Assembly: GCF_024347215.1 (NCBI RefSeq)
Contig: NZ_AP025282.1
Location: 3,658,001-3,722,000 of the forward strand
Length of the DNA stretch: 64,000 bases
Direction: 5' to 3'
Source: Aliamphritea ceti
Lineage (GTDB): Bacteria > Pseudomonadota > Gammaproteobacteria > Pseudomonadales > Balneatricaceae
Shown: positions 45,351-54,416 of the stretch, in pieces
How positions within the stretch are numbered: the first letter of the stretch is position 1
Layout of the letters: every line of letters starts with the position of its first letter
Position numbers and translations under genes: made by a program
The notes under the pieces: generated by a model
What the model saw: the letters and a program-made list of their open reading frames with translations, nothing else
The model's database searches: none
What the model was told of the DNA's origin: nothing

Positions 45351-46028
45351 TTAGGACTCTGCTGCCAACTGATAACCAACTTTAGGAACAGTTTTAATAT
45401 ACGCATGCCGGAACGGCTTATCGATCTGGTTACGTAGCTGATAAATATGGCTGCGCAGTACATCACCATCCGGCTCATCATCCTGCCAGACTTCCTTAAT
45501 CAGCTCGTCACGGGTAGCAACATCCGGTGCACGCATCAGCAAGGTTTTTAAAATAGTAAACTGGGTTTGGTTTAGTTTAAAGCGACAGTCATTACGCTCA
45601 ACAACCCGGTTTACCAGGTCCAGCTTCAGCTCACCGAAATGCAAAAACTTAGTCGCAATCGCACCAGTTTTCCGGCGGTTCAATGCCTGTACCCGCGCCT
45701 CAAGAATGTTCAGGTCAAAAGGCTTCACCAGATAATCATCCGCCCCCTGCTCAAACCCTTCAAGAATATCTTCCCGGTCACTGCGGGCGGTAAGCATCAA
45801 TATCGGAATATCAATTCCGCGGCTACGTAACGTCCGGCAAACATCAAGGCCATCCATCAGTGGCAGCATAATATCCAGAATGATCAGATCGTAATGATTC
45901 TTGCTGGCCAGCTCCAAGCCATGACGACCGTCACTGGCATAATCCAACAGGTAATCCCCACGGATCTCAAAAAAATCGAAAATGATTCCGGCAATGTCCT
46001 GATTATCTTCAATCAACAATATTTTCAT
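45351..46028 (-). CDS. OmpR/PhoB-family response regulator
   Basis: 225 residues. Receiver domain with ILLIEDNQD, the phospho-aspartate in LIILDIMLPLMDGLD and the conserved Lys of DYLVKPFD. The C-terminal winged helix includes LNQTQFTILKTLLM and RSHIYQLRNQIDKPF. It is the first gene of the pair with the kinase downstream. Confidence 0.92.
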   Translation of the reverse strand: MKILLIEDNQDIAGIIFDFFEIRGDYLLDYASDGRHGLELASKNHYDLIILDIMLPLMDGLDVCRTLRSRGIDIPILMLTARSDREDILEGFEQGADDYLVKPFDLNILEARVQALNRRKTGAIATKFLHFGELKLDLVNRVVERNDCRFKLNQTQFTILKTLLMRAPDVATRDELIKEVWQDDEPDGDVLRSHIYQLRNQIDKPFRHAYIKTVPKVGYQLAAES

Positions 46029-46170
46029 AACAGATCACAACTCCGCAGCCGGCAGCACCTTAAGCCAACAGCATAACAATAAATGGTCGCAGCTTAGTTC
46101 TAAAAATGTGAAATAAATGTATAACAGGCTACCACTATGGCAATGAAGGCCAGCGCCTAAAATGTGATAG

Positions 46171-46280
46171 ACAAGCCCAAAGCTTAAAGAAGTTGCAGTT
46201 AGCTACAGAGAAACTGTGGCGGATATGTAATAGTGTAATGAATAAGGAACGCTGGCTAGTCTAGTCAGCGGAGCGCATGC
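46171..46280 (+). repeat. Island hairpin repeat, copy A
   Basis: Full-length copy (about 110 bases) beginning ACAAGCCCAAAGCTTAAAG and including TTAGCTACAGAGAAAC, similar to copy B at 51100. The hairpin core 46251-46269 reads GCTGGCTAG-T-CTAGTCAGC with one G-T pair. It lies directly before the lipoprotein gene and marks the left edge of the AT-rich island. Confidence 0.8.
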
Positions 46281-46306
46281 AAAATAGGATGCTAAAGGAA
46301 GATTCC

Positions 46307-46804
46307 ATGCTTAAACCACTCATTCAAGTATTCTTCATGTTATGGATGCTTACTACTCTAATAAGTTGTACCTCAGATGAAGACCAGCCGTTCAAATCTC
46401 ATGGCACCTATAAAATGGCGGATATCTCTGTTCATCAAAAAATAATAGATGAATTAAACAAACAACATATTAAGTATCGCTTATCAGATGACGGATACAT
46501 TAAATATTCAATGTATGACTACCATTTACATCTCCGCATAACAAGAGAAGCGCTAGACGGTGATAAAAGCCGAGAGAATGATCTTGAATCAACCTTTTTT
46601 AGTAGTGAAAAGCACAAAAGTTTTTTAATTAAAGAGCTCGATAGAATAAATATTTGGTACCAGATCAGCACTAATTCTCAAGGCCGTGAAAGTGTTATGT
46701 GGGGAGCTCCTGATTCACCAAAACTAGATTTGATCAGACGCAACGCAATGCTATACCGTTTGGGCATGGAGATCCCTAAAGAAGACGAACAACATATGCA
46801 ATAG
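46307..46804 (+). CDS. Lipoprotein of unknown function
   Basis: 165 residues from ATG 46307, which has AAGGAAG seven bases upstream. The lipobox LISC puts Cys21 as the lipidated residue. The mature part is charged and mostly alpha/beta without a recognised domain. It sits between hairpin repeats A and C, and its TAG stop is part of repeat C (CAATAGCGCA), the way cassette genes end within their recombination site. Function unknown. Confidence 0.65.
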   Translation: MLKPLIQVFFMLWMLTTLISCTSDEDQPFKSHGTYKMADISVHQKIIDELNKQHIKYRLSDDGYIKYSMYDYHLHLRITREALDGDKSRENDLESTFFSSEKHKSFLIKELDRINIWYQISTNSQGRESVMWGAPDSPKLDLIRRNAMLYRLGMEIPKEDEQHMQ

Positions 46805-46860
46805 CGCAGAGAATAAGGGAACGCTGGCTAGACTAGCCAGTTGGGCGCAAGCAAAACATG
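46799..46860 (+). repeat. Island hairpin repeat, copy C
   Basis: Begins CAATAGCGCAGAGAATAAGG and has a perfect hairpin CTGGCTAG-A-CTAGCCAG at 46824-46840. Outer GCGC and GCGC can also pair. It overlaps the lipoprotein stop and precedes the NERD pseudogene. Confidence 0.8.
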
Positions 46861-46879
46861 GATACGTATAGGCAACGTA

Positions 46880-47750
46880 ATGGACTATCTAATCACAGGA
46901 ATTATCTGTTTTCTTATCTACGTCTTTCTGAGACGTTTAATCGAAAACACGACCTTCACAGCGCCAAAACCACGTAAAAGTAACGTTTCCCTTCTACTAA
47001 CAGGGACGCCAATCAGCCTGATATACCATCCTCCCTGGAAGAACGTGATCCAAACCCATGGGTTGCTGATCCCGATGGCCGTATAAAAACACCTGATAGA
47101 GTAGCTACCTCACACAGAGGAACAATCCGGCCTTCAAAACCTGATAAGCCTTTCTCTAAAGTCGTTAAGCAGTTCTTGTATGACATTACATTACCGGATA
47201 GCCATAAACGCGGTAAACGAGGTGAAAGATTAGTTCACAACTCTTTAACTAAGTACATGAATTCAAAGGGCTACCATAACCACTTATTGCAGGATGTAAC
47301 GCTAGAGGTAGACGGCAAGACAACTCAAATTGATCATAGCCTGATATCCCTTATCGGCATCTTCGTCATAGAAACAAAGAACATGGATGGTTGGATTTTT
47401 GGGAATGCTAAAAGCAAGGCATGGACACAGTCTATCTATGGCAAAAAACATAAGTTCATGAACCCAATCCACCAGAACTACAAGCATCTGGTATTCCTCA
47501 ATAAGATTTTCGATGCACCTCAACGGCTGAATAGCTTAGTCATATTTACGGACGCTAGTTAGTTCAAAACCGAAAAACCCAAAGACGTGATCAACCTGAT
47601 ACAGTTTTTTTCATACATGAAGCAGTACGACTATGCGGTTCTGACTTCAGAGCTGTGTGACAAACTAGTTCAACAGATCGAATCAGCACGACTAGAAGAA
47701 GGCTACGAAACAGATTTAAGGCATGTAGCTGGGTTAAAAAGCAATAGATA
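46880..47750 (+). pseudogene. NERD-domain nuclease-related gene, broken
   Basis: The N-terminal frame from ATG 46880 encodes a membrane anchor (ITGIICFLIYVFLRRLI). Around 46970-46985 the reading frame shifts, and a second frame runs ADPDGRIKTPDRVATS and KRGKRGERLVHNSL, then TQIDHSLISLIGIFVIETKN, the NERD core with the catalytic-type Asp and E-x-K. A TAG at 47560-47562 interrupts it (IFTDAS-stop-FKTEKPKDV), and homologous sequence continues in the same frame to 47750. A frameshift and a nonsense codon make inactivity likely, unless the stop reflects a sequencing error. NERD proteins are predicted nucleases, common in defence islands. Confidence 0.75.
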
Positions 47751-47774
47751 GCTAAGGAGAAAAAAGACAGATTC

Positions 47775-47830
47775 GCAATAGCGCACAGAATTAAAGAATG
47801 CTGGCTAAATTAGTCAGAGGGACACATACA
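47775..47830 (+). repeat. Island hairpin repeat, copy D
   Basis: Begins CAATAGCGCACAGAATTAAA; hairpin CTGGCTAA-A-TTAGTCAG at 47801-47817 with one G-T pair. It separates the NERD pseudogene from the next gene. The outer GCGC partner is not conserved here. Confidence 0.75.
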
Positions 47831-47848
47831 TTAATATAAGGACATATC

Positions 47849-48199
47849 ATGCACATCGGACACTACATCAGCTTATCAATCGCAATAGCTGTCGGCATTA
47901 CCATCGGAAACTTCTCTTCAGAACGCGCATCTGCTGCATATCATGAATACCAGCTTCAGGAAGCTAAAGAACAAAAACGACTTAAAAAGAGCCGTGAACG
48001 TAAAATCAATCAACAACTGCTCAAAGAAGCAATTGAAGACGAAAAGCGAATGCTCTCCGAAAAAGGCCAAAAATTAAAAATCACATGTGACGCTTGGGTT
48101 AAGAGCTTTGAAGAAACGCAGAGCTTTAGGGCAAAAGAACTCATGTTTGAACACTGTATTAAGTATCAAACCTACGTTAGAGAAGGTGTGTACAACTAA
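47849..48199 (+). CDS. Small membrane-anchored coiled-coil protein, unknown
   Basis: 116 residues with an N-terminal hydrophobic segment (about 5-22, signal anchor) and a charged helical stretch (35-75, rich in Lys, Glu, Arg) that could form a coiled coil. No family recognised. AAGGA lies before the ATG. Flanked by hairpin repeat D and the convergent KAP-NTPase pair. Confidence 0.55.
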   Translation: MHIGHYISLSIAIAVGITIGNFSSERASAAYHEYQLQEAKEQKRLKKSRERKINQQLLKEAIEDEKRMLSEKGQKLKITCDAWVKSFEETQSFRAKELMFEHCIKYQTYVREGVYN

Positions 48200-48272
48200 C
48201 TTAATTAAATAAAAACAATATTCAATCATACCACCTCTCAACGATTCTAAATATTATGTAATGAATAAACAT

Positions 48273-49013
48273 TCACTTTAAACTTTTCACTCTATCCCAT
48301 TCTTTTTTAAGAATTATTCCTGCAGCCTTTTCTATCGGCGGAATTTTCGAAATAATACTAGATTCATCTTTTGTCTCCTTCATCGCAACAGCTATTGCCT
48401 CTATCAAGAACTCACTTTCTTCTTCTTTTAAATTCAGCATTAGTTTAATTTTAGTATATAAATATTGAATATCACTAAGTACTAACTCTAATAAATTTGC
48501 ATTTTCCGCATGAATTTCTAATATTTTTAAATTACCAACCTCTTGGCTAATTTTTTTATTATGAATAAATCCTTCAATAACGGCCGTATGATCAACACTA
48601 CCATCAATGATGGTTTGCTGACGTATTAAAGCCTCTACAATTTTTGAAACATCATCTCTTAAAATATTAATCCATGCTTGCCTGTTTTTAGATTCAGTTT
48701 CAACTCGTATTTTTCTATTTTCTAAATCATCTTTTTTCTCTGCAATGCGTTCTTGACTAGATATTGTTTTTTGAAAATTTTTATTAGTACTTTTATTTGT
48801 CATGACTACAACAAAGGCAGTAACAATCATAGCTACAATCATACTAAATATTGCAGTCCAATCCGTACTTACGGTTACAAATAAATCTGGAAAGTCTAAG
48901 CCTATTTCATTACTATTTTTTTTCATATCAAAAATTGAAAAAATATTAAGAACAACAGTTTTAATTTCATAAAAAATCAATTCAAGAGTTTCATTTATGT
49001 CTATATTCATCAT
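48273..49013 (-). CDS. Membrane coiled-coil partner of the KAP NTPase, unknown
   Basis: 246 residues. A hydrophobic helix at about 11-28, a clear membrane segment at 52-71 (WTAIFSMIVAMIVTAFVVVM), a coiled coil at about 78-115 and a helical C-terminal domain. Its ATG follows the KAP gene stop by one base, so the two are surely co-translated. No known family by eye. Together with the NTPase it may form a membrane-linked defence pair (inference from location). Confidence 0.6.
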   Translation of the reverse strand: MMNIDINETLELIFYEIKTVVLNIFSIFDMKKNSNEIGLDFPDLFVTVSTDWTAIFSMIVAMIVTAFVVVMTNKSTNKNFQKTISSQERIAEKKDDLENRKIRVETESKNRQAWINILRDDVSKIVEALIRQQTIIDGSVDHTAVIEGFIHNKKISQEVGNLKILEIHAENANLLELVLSDIQYLYTKIKLMLNLKEEESEFLIEAIAVAMKETKDESSIISKIPPIEKAAGIILKKEWDRVKSLK

Positions 49014-49014
49014 G

Positions 49015-50754
49015 TTATCTAACTTTACTTATACGAGTATATGCTTCATATAAAACATCATGAAGATCTAAAAGAGCTGACACCTTTATTCCAAACTTAA
49101 GCTCATTAATTATCAAATCAATTTCATAACAAGAATCTTTAAGAAATTCACTCTCAGCACCAAAAATATCATCTATATTACTAAAACGATATCTAGACTT
49201 CATATACTCACAGAATCTATGAACTTCCTCTTGATGCCAATTATTTAGTGAGCCTACAAACTTAGACATGGATATATTATTAAAAAATGATTTATGCGAA
49301 TAGGATCTATTAATTTTTTCCTCAACATCATGCCATGACATAAAAAACCTACCAATCAAATCTTCTTTGTCTAAATCATATAAATAATCAGACATCTCCT
49401 TAAACTTCAAAGCATAATATCTTTTAACATCATCACAATAAAAATCATTTTCTGCACTATATTTCCCAGAAAAATCCTCTAAGCTAAAATCAGTTTTTTC
49501 TTTTGAAGCACATTTTTCAAGTATTTCATTTACAGTAAACTTTCCACTTTCCACCATTCTTCTTTTTAACATATGATTATAAGTATCACACGCCTTAAAC
49601 CACTCATAAAATTTAACATTATTTTCATTATCTATTATTTCTTCTAAAGACTTTAGAACTGAAGGTAAATCATCGTCTTCTAGCGAATAAAGCCTCCATA
49701 TAGCAGAAGCACTTTCTTCAACCGTCATTTTTCTAGGCAAAGATAATTCATAAGAGATATCATTAAATTTAAAAACTCCTTCACAACAATAATCAATTAT
49801 TTCTTCTCCCGGATTATAATATGCACCATTAAAAATATTATCTAGTATTGTATATTCTTCTTTCTCATCATTATTTTTCTCATAATTACGAATAAACCTG
49901 CTAGTAATTGAGTCTTTTATTGTTTCAATTGTAAATTCGCGTTCAAACCGAGCATAGCTAATCCTTATCACAAAATTAAGTATTTTCTTATACGCAACTG
50001 TAAAATCCACCTGATCAGATTCAGGGATTTGCTCACACAAATAAATAAATTTTCTTATAGCTCTCTTTAAAACTCTGATGTTACTAATTTTTAAATCATT
50101 TATTATCAACTTTATATCTTCTTCGATATACTGATGATAGTGAGTTGGCAACAATGACTTTGAAATTTCAAAAATATCACTTTCAGATAAACTAAATTTT
50201 ATTTTATCTACAAATACTTTTTCAACATCCTCACTACAGTCTAATTTTTTTTCATTGGCTACAATTATAACTTTAGTGTTTTTCCTCTCTGCTAAGTTTA
50301 AGCATTCACCTAGCACATCTCTTATAACTTTTTTATCGCTAATTCTTTCTAAATCATCTAATACTATTACTTTATCTTTGAAATCAGAGTATAACTTATA
50401 CTTATATGCACCAGACGCGCCACTTAATAAAGCACCTAACCCTCTCTCACCTGAAATTTGTGCAAGCCCATCTGTAATTTCTTTAGCCACTTTCCCTAAT
50501 TTAGTAGTATCTTCTGATTCATTAAAACTTAGTGATATTATTCTATCTCTAAAATCACTTATACTATTCAAACCATACAATGAAAAAAACAAAGATTTTG
50601 TTTTATACCTTTCATTTAAAAAACCAATCAATTCATTTTCTATAAAAAATGTTTTACCACTCCCCCAATCACCATCAATCAACAACATTGGAGGGAATGA
50701 ATCATCTTCTAAAAAATGAGAAATTTTACTTTTATTAGGCAAGTTAATATCCAA
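49015..50754 (-). CDS. KAP-family P-loop NTPase
   Basis: 579 residues. Walker A GDWGSGKT at 28-35 and Walker B KVIVLDDLERIS at 128-139, the layout of KAP-type NTPases. Between them lies an insertion with small hydrophobic residues (GLGALLSGASGAYKYK). The C-terminal 350 residues are helical and acidic, without a recognised domain. KAP NTPases include PifA, the F-plasmid exclusion protein that blocks phage T7, so a phage-defence role is plausible. It is the first gene of a two-gene operon with a membrane protein and is strongly AT-rich. Confidence 0.75.
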   Translation of the reverse strand: MDINLPNKSKISHFLEDDSFPPMLLIDGDWGSGKTFFIENELIGFLNERYKTKSLFFSLYGLNSISDFRDRIISLSFNESEDTTKLGKVAKEITDGLAQISGERGLGALLSGASGAYKYKLYSDFKDKVIVLDDLERISDKKVIRDVLGECLNLAERKNTKVIIVANEKKLDCSEDVEKVFVDKIKFSLSESDIFEISKSLLPTHYHQYIEEDIKLIINDLKISNIRVLKRAIRKFIYLCEQIPESDQVDFTVAYKKILNFVIRISYARFEREFTIETIKDSITSRFIRNYEKNNDEKEEYTILDNIFNGAYYNPGEEIIDYCCEGVFKFNDISYELSLPRKMTVEESASAIWRLYSLEDDDLPSVLKSLEEIIDNENNVKFYEWFKACDTYNHMLKRRMVESGKFTVNEILEKCASKEKTDFSLEDFSGKYSAENDFYCDDVKRYYALKFKEMSDYLYDLDKEDLIGRFFMSWHDVEEKINRSYSHKSFFNNISMSKFVGSLNNWHQEEVHRFCEYMKSRYRFSNIDDIFGAESEFLKDSCYEIDLIINELKFGIKVSALLDLHDVLYEAYTRISKVR

Positions 50755-50777
50755 CTAAATTTTACAATCTATCCATT

Positions 50778-51056
50778 TAACACTTTTTTCTCTTAAAAAA
50801 CAGTATCATATTGGTATCAATTAACCTTCTATTGACCTGCCTTTGTACATAAAACGAACGCATATAAATCAACCTATTTAACCTAAATACTTTTCTTATA
50901 GGTGACACACGGCTAACACTTTCGATAGTCTCACCTATACGGCATGGAATAATAAGGATATTTCATGTCTGTCAGAAAGAAGGATCAAGCTTGGATTGTG
51001 GATGTACGACCACAAGGCACCCACGGTAAGCGCGTTATTCGTAAATTCCCGACTAA
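50778..51056 (+). repeat. Integrase 5' region, direct repeat copy 1
   Basis: About 279 bases, roughly 85% identical to 54138-54416. It contains a shared leader AACAGTATCAT-TTGGTATCAA, an inverted repeat TATAGGTGA/TCACCTATA (about 50898 and 50932) and the first 31 codons of an integrase gene. Homology stops abruptly at the same base in both copies. Confidence 0.85.
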
Positions 51057-51117
51057 TACTACCCCATCTGATAGAGTCATTAGCCTCCAAGCAGAACACA
51101 CAAGCCCAGAGCTTTAA
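50965..51117 (+). pseudogene. Truncated P2-like integrase, N-terminal fragment 1
   Basis: ATG 50965 opens MSVRKKDQAWIVDVRPQGTH then GKRVIRKFPT, the N-terminal arm-binding motif of P2-type tyrosine recombinases. After 30 residues it runs into unrelated codons (NTTPSDRVISL) and stops at 51115. The catalytic domain is absent. AAGGA precedes the ATG. It marks the scar of an integrated element downstream of the KAP module. Confidence 0.75.
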
Positions 51118-51214
51118 GAAGTAGCGGTTAGCTATGGAGAAACAGGGACGAATACGCAATAGCGCAAAGGATAAGGGAGTGCTGACTAAAGTAGTTAGCC
51201 AGCGGGGCGCTAGT
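51100..51214 (+). repeat. Island hairpin repeat, copy B
   Basis: Full-length copy, like copy A: ACAAGCCCAGAGCTTTAAGA, TTAGCTATGGAGAAAC, CAATAGCGCAAAGGATAAGG. Hairpin GCTGACTAA-AGTAG-TTAGCCAGC (51181-51203, one A-C mismatch), with outer AGCGC/GCGCT pairs. It begins inside the end of the integrase fragment. Confidence 0.8.
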
Positions 51215-51232
51215 AAGGATATAAATATGATT

Positions 51233-51541
51233 TTACACTTTAGGTCCCCAGCCATTTCTTTCTGCTAAGATTTGCCATTGTGGCTTTTTACTACCAATTA
51301 TTTTTTCGCATGAAAAAATCAGATTATTAATTTCTCTAATACCTGATTTATCTAAAGACAATGGTGTACTTTTAGATTTACTTACAGCATGAGTCCTTTG
51401 CAAGTGAGGAGTAATACTATCAATTGCTTTAATTAAATTCTCATCTTCAGTAGAAGCCCTAATTTTTCCTAGAGCGCTCAAGTGCGCAGAAAGTGTTTTA
51501 ATTTCACGCACAGACCTCAAAAACTTCTCATAACAGTTCAT
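51233..51541 (-). CDS. Hypothetical protein in the defence island
   Basis: 102 residues from ATG 51541 (GGAA upstream). Helical, with the C-terminal segment PQWQILAERNGWGPKV. No domain recognised. It is close to hairpin repeat B at its 3' end and could be linked to the next gene, though the gap is about 60 bases. Confidence 0.5.
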   Translation of the reverse strand: MNCYEKFLRSVREIKTLSAHLSALGKIRASTEDENLIKAIDSITPHLQRTHAVSKSKSTPLSLDKSGIREINNLIFSCEKIIGSKKPQWQILAERNGWGPKV

Positions 51542-51601
51542 TATAAATTCCAAACAGTATTACAATAAATTAATTTTTATTACAAAACAAACAGATAAAT
51601 A

Positions 51602-52072
51602 TCATCTACCAACAAAATATTTATCTTTCAATTCATAATATTTATCGATTGATATTTTTATTACTACCGAACCAACTTCTTTAGCATAAGCTCCAATCGT
51701 TCCATCAGGGTAATTTTTTTTCCACTTATCAAAATCTTTTTTTTCAGAAACTCCAAGCGTGACAACTCCAACAACAGGTATAACTGAAACTGCTTTTTGA
51801 GCTTTAGATTGTGCGCGAGTTTCCATTCTAATTATTTTAATTTTATTATTATAATCATTATTCAAATCATCAATCTGGGTTTCATAGTTTATTTTAAGAT
51901 CATTAATTTCTTTAACATAAGCCAGCTTATTTATATTCATTAATACTTTGTACTTTTCAGCTTCTCGATCAACCAATATGTTTGCTCTATATTTCTCATA
52001 AAAAACAATCGTCATCAAAAAAGAAACCAATAGCACCATAGAATATTTTTTATAAATCATAACAATGCTCAC
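51602..52072 (-). CDS. Single-pass membrane coiled-coil protein, unknown
   Basis: 156 residues. Membrane segment at about 10-26, a coiled-coil region at 45-90, then a short hydrophobic turn VIPVVGVVTLGVS and a charged tail containing KKDFDKWKKNYPDG. I do not recognise it. It lies about 80 bases downstream of the Septu nuclease gene on the same strand, so it may be an accessory member. Confidence 0.55.
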   Translation of the reverse strand: MSIVMIYKKYSMVLLVSFLMTIVFYEKYRANILVDREAEKYKVLMNINKLAYVKEINDLKINYETQIDDLNNDYNNKIKIIRMETRAQSKAQKAVSVIPVVGVVTLGVSEKKDFDKWKKNYPDGTIGAYAKEVGSVVIKISIDKYYELKDKYFVGR

Positions 52073-52152
52073 TAAAATCTAACTACAACCTTATTCAAAA
52101 AATATTTTATTTTATTTGTCCCGCTAGAAAAGCGATATAAATCAGCAATTAA

Positions 52153-52896
52153 TTAAGCACAATCTAGTACCAATGTTGAACTAACATTCATTAGTTCATT
52201 TAATTCTTTAGTCCATATATTTTGACCTTTCATTGCTAAAACCAAATCAATAAACTTAGAATCATTAAGCAAATTTGTTGCAGTAGAAGCGGCATACCCT
52301 GCTTTAGGCTGGCACTCCTCTAATAAGCCTTCAACTATGCTTATTAGTCTATTTCTACTGCGAGTATCCTTTTTTTCAGTAAATACTATATAACGATCCC
52401 AAGAAGTATCTAGTAAATCATCAATTTTCTCACCGATTTCAAACCGACTTAATACTAATCTTTTAGAATGATTAAGATCAGTCACCTCAATAGTATTATT
52501 CCCCTTTATTGTTTTTCCTCTAAACCTATAAGAGCGCATATATAGATGCTCTTTTGGGTCATCAATATATGGGTTAACAATTGGCTCTTTAATTACATCA
52601 TGTGTGCTTTTCGTGCCATTACATTTTTTACATGATGGCAAGAGATTTTCCCACTCAACCACCTTGTCTGGATTATGTTTTTTGTCTTCAAAATGCTCCA
52701 CTTCCATGTAATTACTTTCAGATGTTAAAAGACATTCACAATAGGCACATTTACCATCACTAGATGCTAATAAGGGAGTTTTAATTTGTTCTTTATTCCA
52801 TACAGAAAGACTTTCTTCTTTATAGACACCTGTTAATTCTAAAACCTTAGAGTCCGATAAAAAAGCAGGCCTAGAGGCTCTTATCAACTTAATCAA
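52153..52896 (-). CDS. ptuB: HNH endonuclease, PtuB-like subunit of a Septu defence system
   Basis: 247 residues. The HNH site has CAYCE (Cys50, Cys53), the HNH core EVEHFEDKK (His68), and NLLPSCKKCNGTKS (Cys89, Cys92). The C-terminal half is helical. Its start overlaps the end of the ATPase gene by eight bases. The pairing of a PtuA-type ATPase with this HNH protein is the defining composition of Septu, which cleaves DNA or RNA on phage infection. I see no reverse transcriptase nearby, so it is not a retron-Septu. Confidence 0.8.
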   Translation of the reverse strand: MIKLIRASRPAFLSDSKVLELTGVYKEESLSVWNKEQIKTPLLASSDGKCAYCECLLTSESNYMEVEHFEDKKHNPDKVVEWENLLPSCKKCNGTKSTHDVIKEPIVNPYIDDPKEHLYMRSYRFRGKTIKGNNTIEVTDLNHSKRLVLSRFEIGEKIDDLLDTSWDRYIVFTEKKDTRSRNRLISIVEGLLEECQPKAGYAASTATNLLNDSKFIDLVLAMKGQNIWTKELNELMNVSSTLVLDCA

Positions 52897-54067
52897 GACA
52901 CTCCTCCTTAATTGTAACCAACTCCAATTTAAGAAGTTTTCTCATATGATTATTTGGATGAAGCAAACTATCTAATTCTTTATAAGCAGTCTCTGCTTCT
53001 TTATAATTTTCGTTCAAAATAGCATTTTCAAAACTGTTAATTTCTTTGTAATAAATATCAGTTCTTGTGTCAGTCATGCCCATGACATCTGTTAAAATTT
53101 CCTCTACTGTCCAGCCTTGATAACCATACTTCCTACCTTCTAAATCTCTACGATAAACTTTTCCACCTTCAGTAGCCAAGGCAATTATTTCATTTGAGTT
53201 TGCATTTTGTAGAATATGCGGACTATGCGTTGTGGTAATAAATTGTGCTTTGGGAAAAATCTCCACTAACTTCTTTGCTATCTTTGCTTGCCATTCAGGA
53301 TGTAAATGAAGTTCTAGCTCATCAATCAATATCACTCCATCAAAGTCACAAGCATTTATACAAGGATTTTTAAATCTAAACTCTATTTCCTTAATGATCC
53401 CAAATATAATTGATAGGCATGATTTAAACCCTGACGATAAATATTCATAATAAATTTCACCATTAGGAGTATTAATCATTATTTCATTAGATGCTGCAAG
53501 TACTCTGCTAAAAGTATAGTTATCATCTAATATAGAAAAGCTTTTTTCAGAAAGCATTAAATTATTCATTTGCTCTTTAGTTAGCGCTTCTTTATGTACG
53601 GAGTATAAATATCTATTTACAAACCAATTTTTAACTTCATTAATATTAATTCCATTCTTAGCCTCTTCATATGACGTGTTTTCATCTTTATTTATATCTT
53701 TACCAACTGAATTCAAGGATTTATATTCAAATGATCTAGAAACCTTAAAAGACAAAAGCTTTATTGAATTTCTATACAAACCGTCAATTCTTACAGTTTT
53801 ATCTGGATCAAAATCTTTTACTTCATTACTCGTGTTTTTTAATTTACCGTCAATATCTACTACAGTTTTAAAAACACCTGTATCTGAAGAAACATTTCTC
53901 TTTAATATATTAGTACTAAACATTGAAAAAGTATGCGCAACACATTCCAATAATGTTGTTTTACCAATACCATTAGGTCCACAGATAAAATTCATATTAT
54001 CATTAAAGTTAACATGAAGATTTTCTACCCCACCAACCCCTATAACATTAATAGATTTTATTTTCAT
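52889..54067 (-). CDS. ptuA: AAA ATPase, PtuA-like subunit of a Septu defence system
   Basis: 392 residues of the SMC/OLD-like ABC ATPase type. Walker A GPNGIGKTT at 30-38, signature-like YLSSGFKSCLSII, Walker B GVILIDELELHLHPEWQ and H-loop ITTTHSPHIL. The insertion between Walker A and signature is short, as in PtuA. A C-terminal helical region follows. It is the first gene of the two-gene unit. A start at ATG 54067 follows a purine-rich stretch. Confidence 0.82.
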   Translation of the reverse strand: MKIKSINVIGVGGVENLHVNFNDNMNFICGPNGIGKTTLLECVAHTFSMFSTNILKRNVSSDTGVFKTVVDIDGKLKNTSNEVKDFDPDKTVRIDGLYRNSIKLLSFKVSRSFEYKSLNSVGKDINKDENTSYEEAKNGININEVKNWFVNRYLYSVHKEALTKEQMNNLMLSEKSFSILDDNYTFSRVLAASNEIMINTPNGEIYYEYLSSGFKSCLSIIFGIIKEIEFRFKNPCINACDFDGVILIDELELHLHPEWQAKIAKKLVEIFPKAQFITTTHSPHILQNANSNEIIALATEGGKVYRRDLEGRKYGYQGWTVEEILTDVMGMTDTRTDIYYKEINSFENAILNENYKEAETAYKELDSLLHPNNHMRKLLKLELVTIKEECLD

Positions 54068-54137
54068 AAATCCTCAAAAAAATTACTTTATTGCCAATAA
54101 CAAAAATCAATATTCATTAGAAAAACCATTGCCTATC

Positions 54138-54416
54138 TAACACTATTCTCCATTTAAAAACAGTATCATCTTGGTATCAATTAGCCTCCTATTGACTTAG
54201 GTTTGTACAAAAAACAAACACCCATATAGCCTCCTGATTAACCCAATATTTTTCTTATAGGTGACACTGCGTACACAACTTCGGTAGTCTTACCTATACG
54301 GCATGGAATAATGAGGATAATTTCATGTCTGTCAGAAAGAAGGATTCCGCGTGGATTGTGGATGTACGGCCACAAGGTACCCACGGTAAGCGCGTTATTC
54401 GTAAATTCCCCACTAA
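54138..54416 (+). repeat. Integrase 5' region, direct repeat copy 2
   Basis: Matches 50778-51056 with an offset of 3359-3360 bases. It includes the same leader, TATAGGTGA and TTACCTATA arms (one mismatch) and the integrase start. It lies upstream of the Septu promoter region on the opposite strand, exactly as copy 1 lies upstream of the KAP module. Confidence 0.85.
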
